From NCBI RefSeq assembly GCF_002246015.1, contig NZ_NOLJ01000016.1:19475-83474 (forward strand): 64,000 nucleotides of DNA, in the 5' to 3' direction. This document shows, piece after piece, positions 37,058 to 46,423 of the stretch. Origin of the DNA: Nostoc sp. 'Peltigera membranacea cyanobiont' 210A (GTDB lineage Bacteria > Cyanobacteriota > Cyanobacteriia > Cyanobacteriales > Nostocaceae). The translations under genes and the position numbers were made by a program. Numbering within the stretch: the first letter of the stretch is position 1; each line of letters begins with the position of its first letter. Below the pieces are notes generated by a model, which searched no databases, was not told the DNA's origin, and saw nothing but the letters and a program-made list of their open reading frames with translations.

Positions 37058-37858
37058 ATGCCTAACAATATCAAGCAACAAATTCAAGCCGACTTGCAAC
37101 AAGCGAAAGAAACTGGACAATTAAGAACTGATCGGATTCGAGAAATAGTAAAATCCGCGGTTTCTCAAGTAGCTTCTGAGTTTAAACAAGGTTCTAGTGA
37201 AGTTCGTGGCATTGTGAAAGATGCAGTTTCTGCTGTAATTGAAAACTTCCAAGAAAAAGGTGGCGAACTCAAAGATGAAGTGACAGCTTCCATTGAAGGA
37301 GCGCTGGAAGGGATTAATAGCAAAAGACACGAAAGCATTGCTCAAACTCAAACAGATATAAAAAGGTTACAAGCTCAACTGGATGGTGAAGAAGAACAAC
37401 TCCAACAAGAGGTTGATGTAATTTTGGCAGAGATTGAAGAGACAGGTAAGGAAAAACCTGCGAGTACCAAAACTGCCATTGATTCTGCTGTCAATGCTAT
37501 TAAAGATAGTGAAGAAGTAGGATTGTTAAAGAAACGTTACGCGCAACTGCAAGCACAGCTAGCCATTGTCCGAGCTAATATGGCTGCACGCTACGGTGGA
37601 CGTAATATGGAGGTTCAAGATTATCTAGACGAGGCTAAACACTGGTACGATAAGGCTCGTCCCCAAGCAGAGTCTATGGCTGTACAGGTAGGAGAGAAGC
37701 GATCGCAGTTAGAAGATAAACTGGGTGAAGCTGGTACATCTCTAGCCAGAAAAGAGCGTCAAATCAAACAAACCTTGAGAGAGTTACTTTTAACGGCAGC
37801 TGACTTATTCAAAGATAAGGAACCTGCTAAAAAAGAACGGGAGACTATTCACAAATAG
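37058..37858 (+). CDS. Coiled-coil, apolipoprotein/LEA-like protein
   Basis: 266 residues, almost wholly helical by composition. It has no Cys or Trp-rich core and many Lys/Glu/Ala/Gln. The N-terminal half has amphipathic 11-residue-like periodicity (REIVKSAVSQVASEFKQGSSEV, VKDAVSAVIENFQEKGGELKDEV), as in apolipoprotein- or LEA-like proteins. The middle is a coiled coil (DIKRLQAQLDGEEEQLQQEV, KKRYAQLQAQLAIVRANMAARY). Possible roles are membrane-surface binding or stress protection, by analogy only. Start at ATG 37058; a TTG at 37052 is an alternative. Confidence 0.78.
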   Translation: MPNNIKQQIQADLQQAKETGQLRTDRIREIVKSAVSQVASEFKQGSSEVRGIVKDAVSAVIENFQEKGGELKDEVTASIEGALEGINSKRHESIAQTQTDIKRLQAQLDGEEEQLQQEVDVILAEIEETGKEKPASTKTAIDSAVNAIKDSEEVGLLKKRYAQLQAQLAIVRANMAARYGGRNMEVQDYLDEAKHWYDKARPQAESMAVQVGEKRSQLEDKLGEAGTSLARKERQIKQTLRELLLTAADLFKDKEPAKKERETIHK

Positions 37859-37887
37859 GCTGCTTTAGCGTTTAATTGACTGAGAAA

Positions 37888-37919
37888 AAGAGGGTGGGAA
37901 ATTCCCACCCTTTTTTTTT
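37888..37919 (+). terminator. Strong intrinsic terminator
   Basis: GGGTGGGA pairs with TCCCACCC around a 3-nt loop and is followed by nine T residues. It ends the coiled-coil protein gene. Confidence 0.93.
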
Positions 37920-37960
37920 GTTAAAACAACAGTTTTATTAGACTTCTTGCATGAATCAAA

Positions 37961-38059
37961 AGCCCTCACCCTAAATCCCTCTCCCAAACTTGGGAGAGGG
38001 ACTTTGAAATTGACTCCCCTTCTCCCAATATTGGGAGAAGGGGTTGGGGGATGAGGGCT
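37961..38059. repeat. Nested palindromic intergenic repeat (cruciform/MITE-like)
   Basis: Outer arms AGCCCTCACC and the matching TGAGGGCT enclose two further hairpins, CTCTCCCAAACTTGGGAGAG and CCCCTTCTCCCAATATTGGG (continuing AGAAGGGG). A repeat of this type is widespread in cyanobacterial genomes. Confidence 0.85.
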
Positions 38060-38090
38060 ATACCATTGCACTGTAATTATTAAAAATAGT

Positions 38091-38124
38091 AAATGGGTAA
38101 TTGTCGTGCAACAATTACCCATTT
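38091..38124 (-). terminator. Terminator of the Pmp3-like gene
   Basis: A perfect 14-bp stem, AAATGGGTAATTGT/ACAATTACCCATTT, with a 6-nt loop. It lies about 20 bp past the stop of the minus-strand gene at 38144. Confidence 0.75.
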
Positions 38125-38143
38125 CTTAAATTACTATTGCGTA

Positions 38144-38335
38144 TTAGTAAATATTTCCTTCTCTATTGAGTTGTTCATCATGCTTGGCAATAACCCAAAT
38201 TGCATGAATACTACCTGGTAGCCAACCTAGAACTGTGAGCAAGATGTTAATAAACAGAGTTGGGCCAACTCCAACAGTCAGGAAAACGCCTAAAGGAGGC
38301 ACTAACAAACCTAGAAGAAAACGAACTAATTTCAT
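38144..38335 (-). CDS. YqaE/Pmp3-family small membrane protein
   Basis: 63 residues with two hydrophobic helices (VRFLLGLLVPPLGVFLTVGV and FINILLTVLGWLPGSIHAIWVI). The Pmp3/UPF0057 signature is LLVPPLGVFL...G. Members are induced by salt or cold and help maintain membrane potential. ATG 38335. Confidence 0.93.
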   Translation of the reverse strand: MKLVRFLLGLLVPPLGVFLTVGVGPTLFINILLTVLGWLPGSIHAIWVIAKHDEQLNREGNIY

Positions 38336-38466
38336 GATTTTGCCGTATTTTTGTGAGTTTCTTTAATTACATTCTGCTGAAGATACCGAATTAGGAAATC
38401 CACCTTCGGATACTTTATTTGGAGTAGAGACGTGAAAAAATTTGGTCTTTCTACTCCTTATAATAC

Positions 38467-38862
38467 TTATCTAGAAGGTAATTCACCTTGGGTTTTTTCG
38501 CCACTGCTGGTTAACAGATTTTTTTCAACAAAGTAGTTGTTAATGAAGGTGTTAGCAAAAGTTAGAATCACTGGCCCAAGAAGGAAACCAATAATTCCGC
38601 GAACTGCGAACCCAGGAACTAGGACTGCTGCTAACCAGAAACACAAACCGTTGACGACGAGCGAAAATGCTCCAAATGATAGAAAGTTAAGTGGTAGAGA
38701 AAGAGCAGACAAAACTGGTTTAACTGAACCGTTAATTAGACCAATTACTAAAGCAGCAATCATAGCTGCGGGAAAGTTAGCAATATTAACGCCTGGAACA
38801 ACTAAATCAACAATCAACAGGCTCAAAGCTGTAGCTAGGGCGGTTAATAATGGTGTTAACAT
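38467..38862 (-). CDS. Phage holin family 4_2 (DUF360) membrane protein
   Basis: 131 residues, four hydrophobic segments; the family motif appears in the central VIGLINGSVKPVLSALSLPLNFLSFG. Such proteins are common in non-phage contexts and are called holin-like only by similarity; function unknown. The polar tail (SSGEKTQGELPSR) is probably cytoplasmic. Followed at 130 bp by the Pmp3-like gene on the same strand. Confidence 0.88.
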   Translation of the reverse strand: MLTPLLTALATALSLLIVDLVVPGVNIANFPAAMIAALVIGLINGSVKPVLSALSLPLNFLSFGAFSLVVNGLCFWLAAVLVPGFAVRGIIGFLLGPVILTFANTFINNYFVEKNLLTSSGEKTQGELPSR

Positions 38863-39034
38863 TTTTCTTACCTAATCACTAAAGATTTTTTGTAACTTCT
38901 TATCTCATCTTCAGCTATGTACTAAGTTTTAACCTCTCTTGCAAGGTAGAATTTGGTTCTACCATTAGGCCGATCATTGAGAAAAATATAGCGGTTGCAA
39001 TACTGCGTAGGTTTTACTTAAAAAAGCACTCCGA

Positions 39035-39106
39035 GTAGGTTGGGTTGGAACGAAATCCAACATTTTCACGATTTTGTCGGGTTTCACTACCTTTAACCCA
39101 ACCTAC
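39035..39106. repeat. GTAGGTTGGGTT inverted repeat (MITE-like)
   Basis: GTAGGTTGGGTT (39035-39046) pairs perfectly with AACCCAACCTAC (39095-39106). The interior (GGAACGAAATCCAACA ... GTCGGGTTTC) is that of a repeat found in many cyanobacteria. Confidence 0.85.
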
Positions 39107-39122
39107 AAATCTTTTTAACTGA

Positions 39123-39476
39123 TTAGTATTGCGATCGCTCAGATTTTCCAGACTCAGACTTATAATAAAGGGCTGATTTATATAAGACTTGTTCTTGATG
39201 GGTTTCTAAAGTGCAATCAGACAAAGGATAAGTTACACAAGTAACAACATAACCAGCCTGTATTTCGCTGGGGCGCAGAAATTTTTGCTCGCTTTGATCG
39301 ACTTCACCACTAATAAGTTTAGCAATACACGCAGAACATTCGCCTTGTTTGCACCCAGATGGTAGGCGGATACCAGCTTCTTCCGCCATATCCAGAATAT
39401 ATTGATCGTCTGGTACTGGAATGGTGCGATCTAATCCAAATGTAGGATTGATAAATCGAACTTGATAAACTGCCAT
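39123..39476 (-). CDS. [2Fe-2S] ferredoxin
   Basis: 117 residues, plant-type ferredoxin fold. Cluster ligands are the cysteines in PSGCKQGECSACIAKL plus the Cys in YVVTCVTYP. It differs from photosynthetic PetF at the N-terminus (VRFINPTFGLDRTIPVPDDQ) and has a ~20-residue polar C-terminal extension, so it is probably a specialised ferredoxin. It starts 13 nt after the tex stop and is likely co-transcribed with it. Confidence 0.92.
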   Translation of the reverse strand: MAVYQVRFINPTFGLDRTIPVPDDQYILDMAEEAGIRLPSGCKQGECSACIAKLISGEVDQSEQKFLRPSEIQAGYVVTCVTYPLSDCTLETHQEQVLYKSALYYKSESGKSERSQY

Positions 39477-39489
39477 CTGCTGTTTCTAA

Positions 39490-41649
39490 TTATTGTTTAA
39501 CTGCTTTCATCGATAAACTAATCCGTTTGAGTTTCTCGTTGATTTCTAACACCTGGACTTTGACTACTTGGCCAACTTTGACAATTTTGTTGGGATCGTC
39601 TACAAATCTATCAGCAAGTTGGGATATATGCACTAAGCCATCTTGATGTACACCAATATCGACAAAAGCACCGAAGTTGGCGACGTTCGTCACAATTCCC
39701 TCTAGTTCCATTCCCACCTTTAAATCCCTGATTTCCTTAATTCCTTCTCTGAAGGTGGCATACTTAAATTCAGCCCGAGGATCTCTACCTGGTTTTTCTA
39801 GTTCGCTGAGGATGTCGCGCAGTGTGGGTTCGCCGACGCTATCGGTAACATATTTTTTCAGGTTGGTCTTTTTGAGCTTTTCGGCAATTTGTGTTACCTG
39901 ATTTAATGGCACATTTAGATCGGATGCGATCGCTTCTACTACAGAATAACTCTCTGGATGCACTGCTGTATTATCCAAAGGGTTATCACCGCCGCGAATC
40001 CGCAGAAAACCCGCTGCTTGTTCAAAGGCTTTCGGCCCCAGCTTCGGAACTTTCAACAGTTGTCGGCGATTTTTAAAGGCTCCATTCTGGTTGCGATGGG
40101 CGACAATATTATTGGCTACTGTTGCCGTAATCCCAGAGACGGATGTTAGAAGTTCTTTGGAGGCGGTGTTTAAGTCTACGCCGACGTAGTTGACGCAGCT
40201 TTCTACAGTGTCATCCAATTTCTTTTTCAACAACTTCTGATCGACATCGTGCTGATATTGTCCCACACCAATAGATTTGGGATCGATTTTCACTAGTTCC
40301 GCCAAAGGGTCTTGCAAACGGCGGCCGATACTAATTGCGCCGCGCACGGTAATATCTAAATCGGGAAACTCTTCTAACGCCACAATACTAGCAGAATATA
40401 TAGATGCGCCAGATTCATTCACCATCACCTTAACTGGTTTGCGTTCTATATTTTGTAATACTTGCGTGACAAATTCCTCTGTCTCGCGGGAGGCTGTACC
40501 GTTACCGATGGCGATTAACTCAATTTTGTACTTTTCAATCAGATTTTTGACAGTTTGTGCAGCTTTGAGTCGCTGTTCAGCCGCTTGGTGGGGAAATACT
40601 GCCTGATATTCCAAAAATTGTCCAGTTTGGTCGAGGACAGCAACCTTACACCCAGTTCTAAAACCAGGGTCTATCGCCAGGGTTGGTTTCATCCCCGCTG
40701 GTGCAGACAGCAGCAACTCCCGCAGATTAGTTTCAAATGTCTTGATTGATTCTATGTCTGCATAAACTTTTTTCTCGGAAATTACCTCTCCCATGAGAGA
40801 GACTTTCATCAAACGATTGAATGCATCCTTCAACATTGATTGATAAAAATCTCGAATTGTCCGTACTTTGGTTTTAATTTCTTTCGACTCAAGATAGTAA
40901 AGTACCGTATCCTCATCGAAAGCAATTTCAAAGCTTAATATTTTTTCGGTTTCACCCCGGCACAACGCCAGCATATTGTGTGGTGCAATATTTTTTACCT
41001 TAATTTGATAGTTACGGTACATCTCAAATTTGGTTGTACCTTCAGGATAATCATCTTTGATGCGGGAGACAAATACCCCTTCCTCTAAAAGATAATCGCG
41101 GATATACGCACGTAATTCAGCTTTTTCAGCTACTTCTTCTGCCAAAATATCAGCAGCACCTTTGAGTGCTTCTTCTGCTGTTTTTACTCCCTGCGTTTCC
41201 GAAATATATTTAGCCGCTTCTTCTTCCAAGGATGCAATTACAGCATTTTTGATATTTAGTGACTTGATGAACTCTGCTAGTGGTTCGAGTCCTTTTTCTC
41301 TGGCGATAGTGGCACGGGTGCGGCGCTTTGGGCGATAGGGTAAGTATAAATCCTCAAGTTCGGTTTTTTGTAAGCAAGATGAGATTTTAGCTTTGAGTTC
41401 ATCTGTAAGTTTACCTTGTTGGGCGATCGCACTTAAAATCACCGATTTTCGTTCTTCCAGTTCTGTTAAATAAGTATATCGATCGGCCAGTTCGCGTAGT
41501 TGCACTTCATTCATCTCGTCAGTGCGCTCTTTCCGGTAACGTGCAATAAAGGGAATTGTTGCACCCTCCGCCAAAAGTTCCAGCGCGTTTTGCACCTGGT
41601 GGGATTTGAGGTTTATTTCAGTTGCCAGTATTTGAGGAATGTTCAGCAT
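39490..41649 (-). CDS. tex: Tex-family transcription accessory / S1 RNA-binding protein
   Basis: 719 residues, full-length Tex. Order: Tex N-terminal helical region (VQNALELLAEGATIPFIARYRKERTDEMNEVQL), YqgF-like RNase H-fold domain (TLAIDPGFRTGCKVAVLD), helix-hairpin-helix (LNTASKELLTSVSGITATVANNIVAHR), and a C-terminal S1 domain (GMELEGIVTNVANFGAFVDIGVHQDGLVHISQL). It binds RNA/DNA and acts with RNA polymerase. ATG 41649. Confidence 0.95.
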   Translation of the reverse strand: MLNIPQILATEINLKSHQVQNALELLAEGATIPFIARYRKERTDEMNEVQLRELADRYTYLTELEERKSVILSAIAQQGKLTDELKAKISSCLQKTELEDLYLPYRPKRRTRATIAREKGLEPLAEFIKSLNIKNAVIASLEEEAAKYISETQGVKTAEEALKGAADILAEEVAEKAELRAYIRDYLLEEGVFVSRIKDDYPEGTTKFEMYRNYQIKVKNIAPHNMLALCRGETEKILSFEIAFDEDTVLYYLESKEIKTKVRTIRDFYQSMLKDAFNRLMKVSLMGEVISEKKVYADIESIKTFETNLRELLLSAPAGMKPTLAIDPGFRTGCKVAVLDQTGQFLEYQAVFPHQAAEQRLKAAQTVKNLIEKYKIELIAIGNGTASRETEEFVTQVLQNIERKPVKVMVNESGASIYSASIVALEEFPDLDITVRGAISIGRRLQDPLAELVKIDPKSIGVGQYQHDVDQKLLKKKLDDTVESCVNYVGVDLNTASKELLTSVSGITATVANNIVAHRNQNGAFKNRRQLLKVPKLGPKAFEQAAGFLRIRGGDNPLDNTAVHPESYSVVEAIASDLNVPLNQVTQIAEKLKKTNLKKYVTDSVGEPTLRDILSELEKPGRDPRAEFKYATFREGIKEIRDLKVGMELEGIVTNVANFGAFVDIGVHQDGLVHISQLADRFVDDPNKIVKVGQVVKVQVLEINEKLKRISLSMKAVKQ

Positions 41650-42182
41650 TAGGTGTCTAAAATGAAAATGCTACTTCTAAAGGTAATATGCTAGATCCTT
41701 ATCCTGGCGCAAGGCCAAAGTTTTAAGCTAATTTACCAGATGATTGCTCGCAAGAGTGCAATTGGCGAAATAGACAAAACCCACCTACGCAAGTTTTATA
41801 ACCCTTTCAATCCGCGTAGATGAATCAGAATTTGTCTAGCACAGGGCAGCTTGGCTGATTGAGAAGAACGACAAAGCATCACCCACAGGAATTGTCTGTT
41901 TCTAAACACTACGCAATTTCGCGTAGCGTCTCGTACCCACTTTTAAAGCTTGCTACGCACACCATCGACCACAGAAAAAATATTTGTCAAGCTTTTTGGC
42001 GCTTCATTTATCGCAAGAATTATTCCAATTGGCATAAAATACAACGTTGCGTAATCTTGATTTTCTATAATATTTATTTCGCTCGACTGTTGTAGCCAAA
42101 ACCTTATTGGATGTAAGATTAACGACACTCCCAAAAAATTTGTTCTAAAAACACTACAACCTTTAGTTTAGAGGTTAGTAAA
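41650..42182. other. Intergenic region, no gene recognised
   Basis: 533 bases. Contains a fragment of the common CGCGTAGCGTCTCGTACC repeat (41925-41945). Short open stretches on both strands lack ribosome-binding sites and sensible composition. Confidence 0.5.
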
Positions 42183-42401
42183 ATGCCTTTGTTTTTCTTG
42201 ATACCACTATGTACTGCTTTAGCTACAGGCTACTTGTTCAAAAAGAGTACTGATGAAATAGCATATCTTGCAGGTGTATTCGCAGCAATTAGCTTGATCT
42301 TAAGTTTAGTATTAGCACCTTGGCAGATTCAGTTTGGATTATTAATCATTGTCTTCGTCATTACCAACAGACTTTTGCAGGATAATGAGTCTAAACAATA
42401 G
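42183..42401 (+). CDS. Small two-helix membrane protein
   Basis: 72 residues with hydrophobic segments at about 1-18 (LFFLIPLCTALATGYLF) and 28-62 (YLAGVFAAISLILSLVLAPWQIQFGLLIIVFVITN), separated by KKSTDE. Polar end LLQDNESKQ. Function unknown. A diverged tandem copy follows at 42441-42617, which supports it being a genuine gene. Confidence 0.72.
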   Translation: MPLFFLIPLCTALATGYLFKKSTDEIAYLAGVFAAISLILSLVLAPWQIQFGLLIIVFVITNRLLQDNESKQ

Positions 42402-42440
42402 GAAAACAACCTAGAGAAACCTCTATCCAGCCAAGGAAAC

Positions 42441-42617
42441 TTAGGCTTGTTTTTCTTGACACCACTATATACTGTTTTGGCTACTGCCTACTTGTTCAAA
42501 AAGAGTATTAATGAAATTGCGTACTTTGCAGCTATTAGCTTGATTTTAAATCTAGTACTAGTATCTTGGCAGATTCAGTTGGGATTGTTAATCATGATTA
42601 CCAACAGATTTTTGTGA
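42441..42617 (+). pseudogene. Decayed tandem copy of the small membrane protein gene
   Basis: 59 codons in one frame matching 42183-42401 through almost the whole length (FFLTPLYTVLATAYLFKKSINEIAYFAAISLIL, then WQIQLGLLI). The original ATG is replaced by TTA, two short in-frame deletions removed residues in the second helix, and the end is shortened by a TGA. A TTG at 42447 with AAGGA upstream could still start a 57-codon product, so complete loss is not certain. Confidence 0.75.
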
Positions 42618-44223
42618 GGATAATCAGTCCAAACAATAGAAAAACCTCTACCCAGCTAAGAAAAATTGGCGGACTAATAGCTCTGTCTGAGATATGTGAA
42701 TTTAGATGGAGATTTTTGTGGATAGATAGAAAACAATTCAAACTCTCGATTGTCATCTAAATTTCTGGCTGTAATTGGGTGTAACGTGGTGCGATCATTA
42801 CCAGTGCCAGTACTGTTGTTCAAGCTTAAATTTTCCTTTGGTCAACTCTTAGCTTTGCATTTATCTAGTCTAATACTAACTCTTTACTTATACAAGTTTA
42901 ATACCCAAAAATTACTTCATAAATGTGCAAATTTCCCAGACAAAAATTCATAATGGAGGAGGGATTTTGTTTTATGAAGTTTTTGTTTAAGTGTACTTGT
43001 GAATAGATAAATTTTTGATGAAGTATAACGATAAATTTGCAACATACCTTTCTCGTGGTATTCTAGTAAGTAATTACATGTAGCAATAAATTTGGAGAAA
43101 AAAGCCTATTTAAAATTCCGAGGGTAAATCAAGCAAACCTAATACTAAATGGTGTAGAAATATCTCAAATTCAATGCAACCAACGTCAACTTAAAGTTGA
43201 TTAGCCAATGCTATTTTGCATTAGTTGTTTTGTTAAAAAGGCTCCATTTGGACATTCAGCAAAATTCCCCATAAACCTGTAAAGCGTATTACTGTAGATT
43301 GATTTATCTCCTCTCTATGATTTACGCCGCCAGTCAGACTTGTATTACTTATTGCGTTACCATACCCAAAAAGAGCACGTATACATACTCAATTTGAGTA
43401 AAAACCTTTACTTTTATAAATCGGCTTAATTGCCAGCCGAGATTACAGATATGTCTGTGAGTCGGGAGAAATTTTATGATATGTTCAGTACATTAATCAA
43501 CTTTCCTGGAGCAAATAGAGAATATTTATCAATCCAGCTAGGTTTTATAGCTTGAGAAGATCGATAGTATCTTTAAAAGATTTCTACAGCAGGATACAAC
43601 TGATGAAAGTTAATAAATGGGTTAATCAAAAATTCTAGCAATCCATTTTGGTTTAGGTGCATCTGTTGAATATGTGTGTGGAATCAGAGTTCAGGATCAG
43701 TGATGTCTACAACTGGCTACACCTACGCACACTGCAAACTTTGCGTATGTAGAGAGAATTTGTGACAAAGTTCTCAAGCTTCCCTATGTCTGCATCCACT
43801 ATTAGATTATCGCGATCGCGCTAAAAATAGCGTTAGAGCAAAACTGGGTAGCACAGAAAATATCTGTAATTCACAATTGGGCAAACTCTAAATTGATTGT
43901 GCCAATTGCCAAGCAATAAACTGGTTTGCTTGAGAGTATAACCCAGTAAAAAATTAAGCGTGCTTTAGTCCGAATCATATCGAACGCTGCCATGAGAGAG
44001 CAACCTAGAGTATTACATAATATTTAGTTTTGAACTCTAGGGCATGAGCTTCAAGGCTGATTTTGATATCAGTCGCTTCAGCATAGCCTTCCTAATTTTG
44101 TTGTCTATTTACTGAAGTAGAGATCGAATTGTAGAGAAGGTGTTGCCGAGATATGAAATGTTCAAAACAACTGGCTTTTTACTGCTCGGTTCATACCTAC
44201 TATCTTGATTAAGGCAAAGTACT
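42618..44223. other. 1.6-kb region without a recognised gene
   Basis: AT-rich, with several short open frames (the longest about 65 codons) that look random. No tRNA, repeat array or terminator stands out apart from a small GCGCTAAAAATAGCG hairpin near 43817-43832. It may hold the promoter and leader of the operon starting at 44224. Confidence 0.45.
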
Positions 44224-44613
44224 ATGAAATCTATGTCGCAAATTTCAAACTTTAAAATAATCCCTTATATTATTTTATTTGTAAGTATTTTACTTAGTAT
44301 CTGTGGACAATTGCTGATGAAAAACGCCATGCTTTATACAAATGAGGGAGTATTTACTTGGGATTTCCTTCAAAAATTATCATTAGCTATTACTGTCTAC
44401 TGTTTAGGAATAGTAAATTGGATATTGGCTCTCCGATCTGTAAAATTAAGTATTGCTTATCCACTGACGAGTTTAAATTATGTCGGGATACTTTTCGGCT
44501 CATACTACTTTTTTAATGAGGTGATTACAGTAACTCGAATACTAGGAGTCATCACTATCTTCTTGGGTGTTCTTTTAGTAGTTAACCCCATAAAAAAGCT
44601 CAATTTTAGATAA
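44224..44613 (+). CDS. EamA/SMR-type half transporter (ArnE/F-like), first of a pair
   Basis: 129 residues, four hydrophobic helices: IIPYIILFVSILLSICGQLLMKNAM (with the GQLLMK pattern of SMR/EamA proteins), LSLAITVYCLGIVNWILALRSVKLSIAYPL, LNYVGILFGSYYFFNEVIT and ILGVITIFLGVLLVV. Such half-size proteins work as dimers; ArnE/ArnF-type pairs flip undecaprenyl-linked aminosugars. The next gene, 22 nt downstream, is a second half transporter, so a heterodimer is likely. Confidence 0.87.
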   Translation: MKSMSQISNFKIIPYIILFVSILLSICGQLLMKNAMLYTNEGVFTWDFLQKLSLAITVYCLGIVNWILALRSVKLSIAYPLTSLNYVGILFGSYYFFNEVITVTRILGVITIFLGVLLVVNPIKKLNFR

Positions 44614-44635
44614 TTAATTACTTCAAAAATTAAAA

Positions 44636-44992
44636 ATGAGTATTTTTACTTGGATAAATTTAATACTTGTTGTTTTGTTTGGAACAACAGCTCAACTTTC
44701 ACTCAAGTATGGATTTTACATCTCTAACTCTAATAAAGGAGAAAGCGGATCTCTCAAAAATCTCTTATTATCTCGTTATTTTTTGATTTGGTTTATCTGC
44801 TATACATTTATGACTATATTGTGGCTTTATGTATTGCGGACAATTCCTTTAAGTCAAGCGTTTCCAGTTTTAGGATTAATGTATGCATTTGTACCAATTG
44901 CTTCTCACTATCTTTTAAAAGAAGAAGTTGTTTTTAGCCAGTGGTTAGGAATTTCCGTTATTATAACTGGCGTAATTCTAGTTGGACATTAA
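44636..44992 (+). CDS. EamA/SMR-type half transporter, second of the pair
   Basis: 118 residues with four helices: FTWINLILVVLFGTTAQLSLKYGFY, YFLIWFICYTFMTILWLYVLRTIPLSQAFPVL, YAFVPIASHYLLKEEV and WLGISVIITGVILVGH. The TTAQLSLKYG motif parallels CGQLLMKN in the preceding protein. Probable partner of it; the substrate may be a lipid-linked sugar made by the GT2 encoded downstream. Confidence 0.87.
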   Translation: MSIFTWINLILVVLFGTTAQLSLKYGFYISNSNKGESGSLKNLLLSRYFLIWFICYTFMTILWLYVLRTIPLSQAFPVLGLMYAFVPIASHYLLKEEVVFSQWLGISVIITGVILVGH

Positions 44993-45073
44993 TCTTTTAT
45001 CATCAGATTATTAATATTAACAGTTTCCGAAGATCATCCTCTAAAACATTTTCACAAAATCTAAATTTAATTT

Positions 45074-46378
45074 ATGAATATAGGCATAGTTGGCGGAGGC
45101 ATCACTGGGCTGGTATTAGCTCAACGTCTTTCACATCAAGGGCATAAAGTCACTGTCTTTGATAGTAATAAGCAGCTTGGTGGACTTACTACCTATCATG
45201 ATTACGGATTATTTACCTGGGATCGCTTTTATCACGTTATCCTACCTTCTGATACTCACTTAATAAATTTTCTCAGAGATATTGGTCTTGGAGATAAACT
45301 ACGTTGGCATCGAAGTTTAACAGGCTTTTACGACAATAAAAAGTTTTATTCTATTAGTAATAGTATAGAATTCCTGCGTTTTCCTCTATTTGGACTTATA
45401 GGTAAAATCAGATTAGCTTTTACTCTCCTATATGGTTCACGCCTTAATAACTGGCGGCGCTTAGAGAAGATTTTAGTTGAAGATTGGCTCTTGAAACTCG
45501 GTGGTAAAAACACATACGAAAAACTCTGGAAACCTTTACTTTTATCCAAACTAGGAGAAAACTATAAGCGAATCTCAGCAGTTTTTATCTGGGCTTATAT
45601 CAAACGACTATTTTCAGCGCGCGATTCTTCATTAAATAAAGAACAACTTGGTTATGTCTCCGGCGGTTATAAAACTGTTTTTGACCATATAGAAAAATTA
45701 ATTTATGCGGCTGGAGGTCATATCCACAAAGGTGTTGCAGTTGAATATATCGCACCTCATCTAGGGGGTGGAATGTGGGTAGAATCTCAGGGTAAAAAAG
45801 AGCATTTTGATAAAGTCATCTTTACTGGGCCAGTTAATATCTTGCAACAGGTTGCTGCGAGGGGACTGGTGAAGGTTTCAGACACTACTGAAACAGTAGA
45901 ATACCTGGGTGTAATCTGCATGGTATTGATTACTCGTAAACCTCTAGTTCCTTATTACGTAGTAAACATTGCCGATAAAAACATTCCTTTTACCGGAGTT
46001 ATCGGTATGAGTAACTTAGTTTCTTTACAAGAGACAGCAGGGTATCACATTACATTCCTACCAAAATATATCCTTTCCACTGACCCGTTGTTAAAACAAC
46101 CAGATGACGAATTACGCCCAATATTTTTCCAAGGTATACGTTTAATGTTCCCCGAACTCAAAGCAGATGACATTGTAGCAGCACATATTAATCGAGCGAT
46201 TAAAGTACAGCCACTACAAGTTTTAAATTATTCCAGCCTTGTTCCAAAAGTGAGTACTGAAAACGATGATTTTTTCGTCGTCAATACCTCACAGTTGGTC
46301 AACGATAGCGTCAACAACAACGCAGTAGTTCGACAAGTCGATGAATTTATCAAAAAATCAGCATTACTGAATTCTTGA
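45074..46378 (+). CDS. NAD(P)/FAD-dependent amine-oxidase-like oxidoreductase
   Basis: 434 residues. N-terminal Rossmann FAD site IGIVGGGITGLVLAQRLSHQ, then VTVFDSNKQLGGL, the usual start of the protoporphyrinogen oxidase / UDP-galactopyranose mutase / amino-oxidase superfamily. FDKVIFTGPVNILQQV and a C-terminal end without a clear ATG-type FAD-closing motif follow. In this context it may act on a lipid-linked sugar or polyprenyl compound. The reaction is unknown. It is 82 nt after the second EamA gene and 46 nt before the GT2 gene. Confidence 0.87.
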   Translation: MNIGIVGGGITGLVLAQRLSHQGHKVTVFDSNKQLGGLTTYHDYGLFTWDRFYHVILPSDTHLINFLRDIGLGDKLRWHRSLTGFYDNKKFYSISNSIEFLRFPLFGLIGKIRLAFTLLYGSRLNNWRRLEKILVEDWLLKLGGKNTYEKLWKPLLLSKLGENYKRISAVFIWAYIKRLFSARDSSLNKEQLGYVSGGYKTVFDHIEKLIYAAGGHIHKGVAVEYIAPHLGGGMWVESQGKKEHFDKVIFTGPVNILQQVAARGLVKVSDTTETVEYLGVICMVLITRKPLVPYYVVNIADKNIPFTGVIGMSNLVSLQETAGYHITFLPKYILSTDPLLKQPDDELRPIFFQGIRLMFPELKADDIVAAHINRAIKVQPLQVLNYSSLVPKVSTENDDFFVVNTSQLVNDSVNNNAVVRQVDEFIKKSALLNS

Positions 46379-46423
46379 AATTTGAGTAATCACATTTTAT
46401 TTTAAAAATCACACGAGGTCTTT

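Noticed and set aside
38467-38862. Prophage holin
   Set aside because: The holin-like family is common in cyanobacterial chromosomes; no other phage genes are nearby.
42566-42953. Two open frames of 64 and 67 codons
   Set aside because: They overlap the decayed membrane-protein copy or AT-rich sequence, lack Shine-Dalgarno sites and show random composition.
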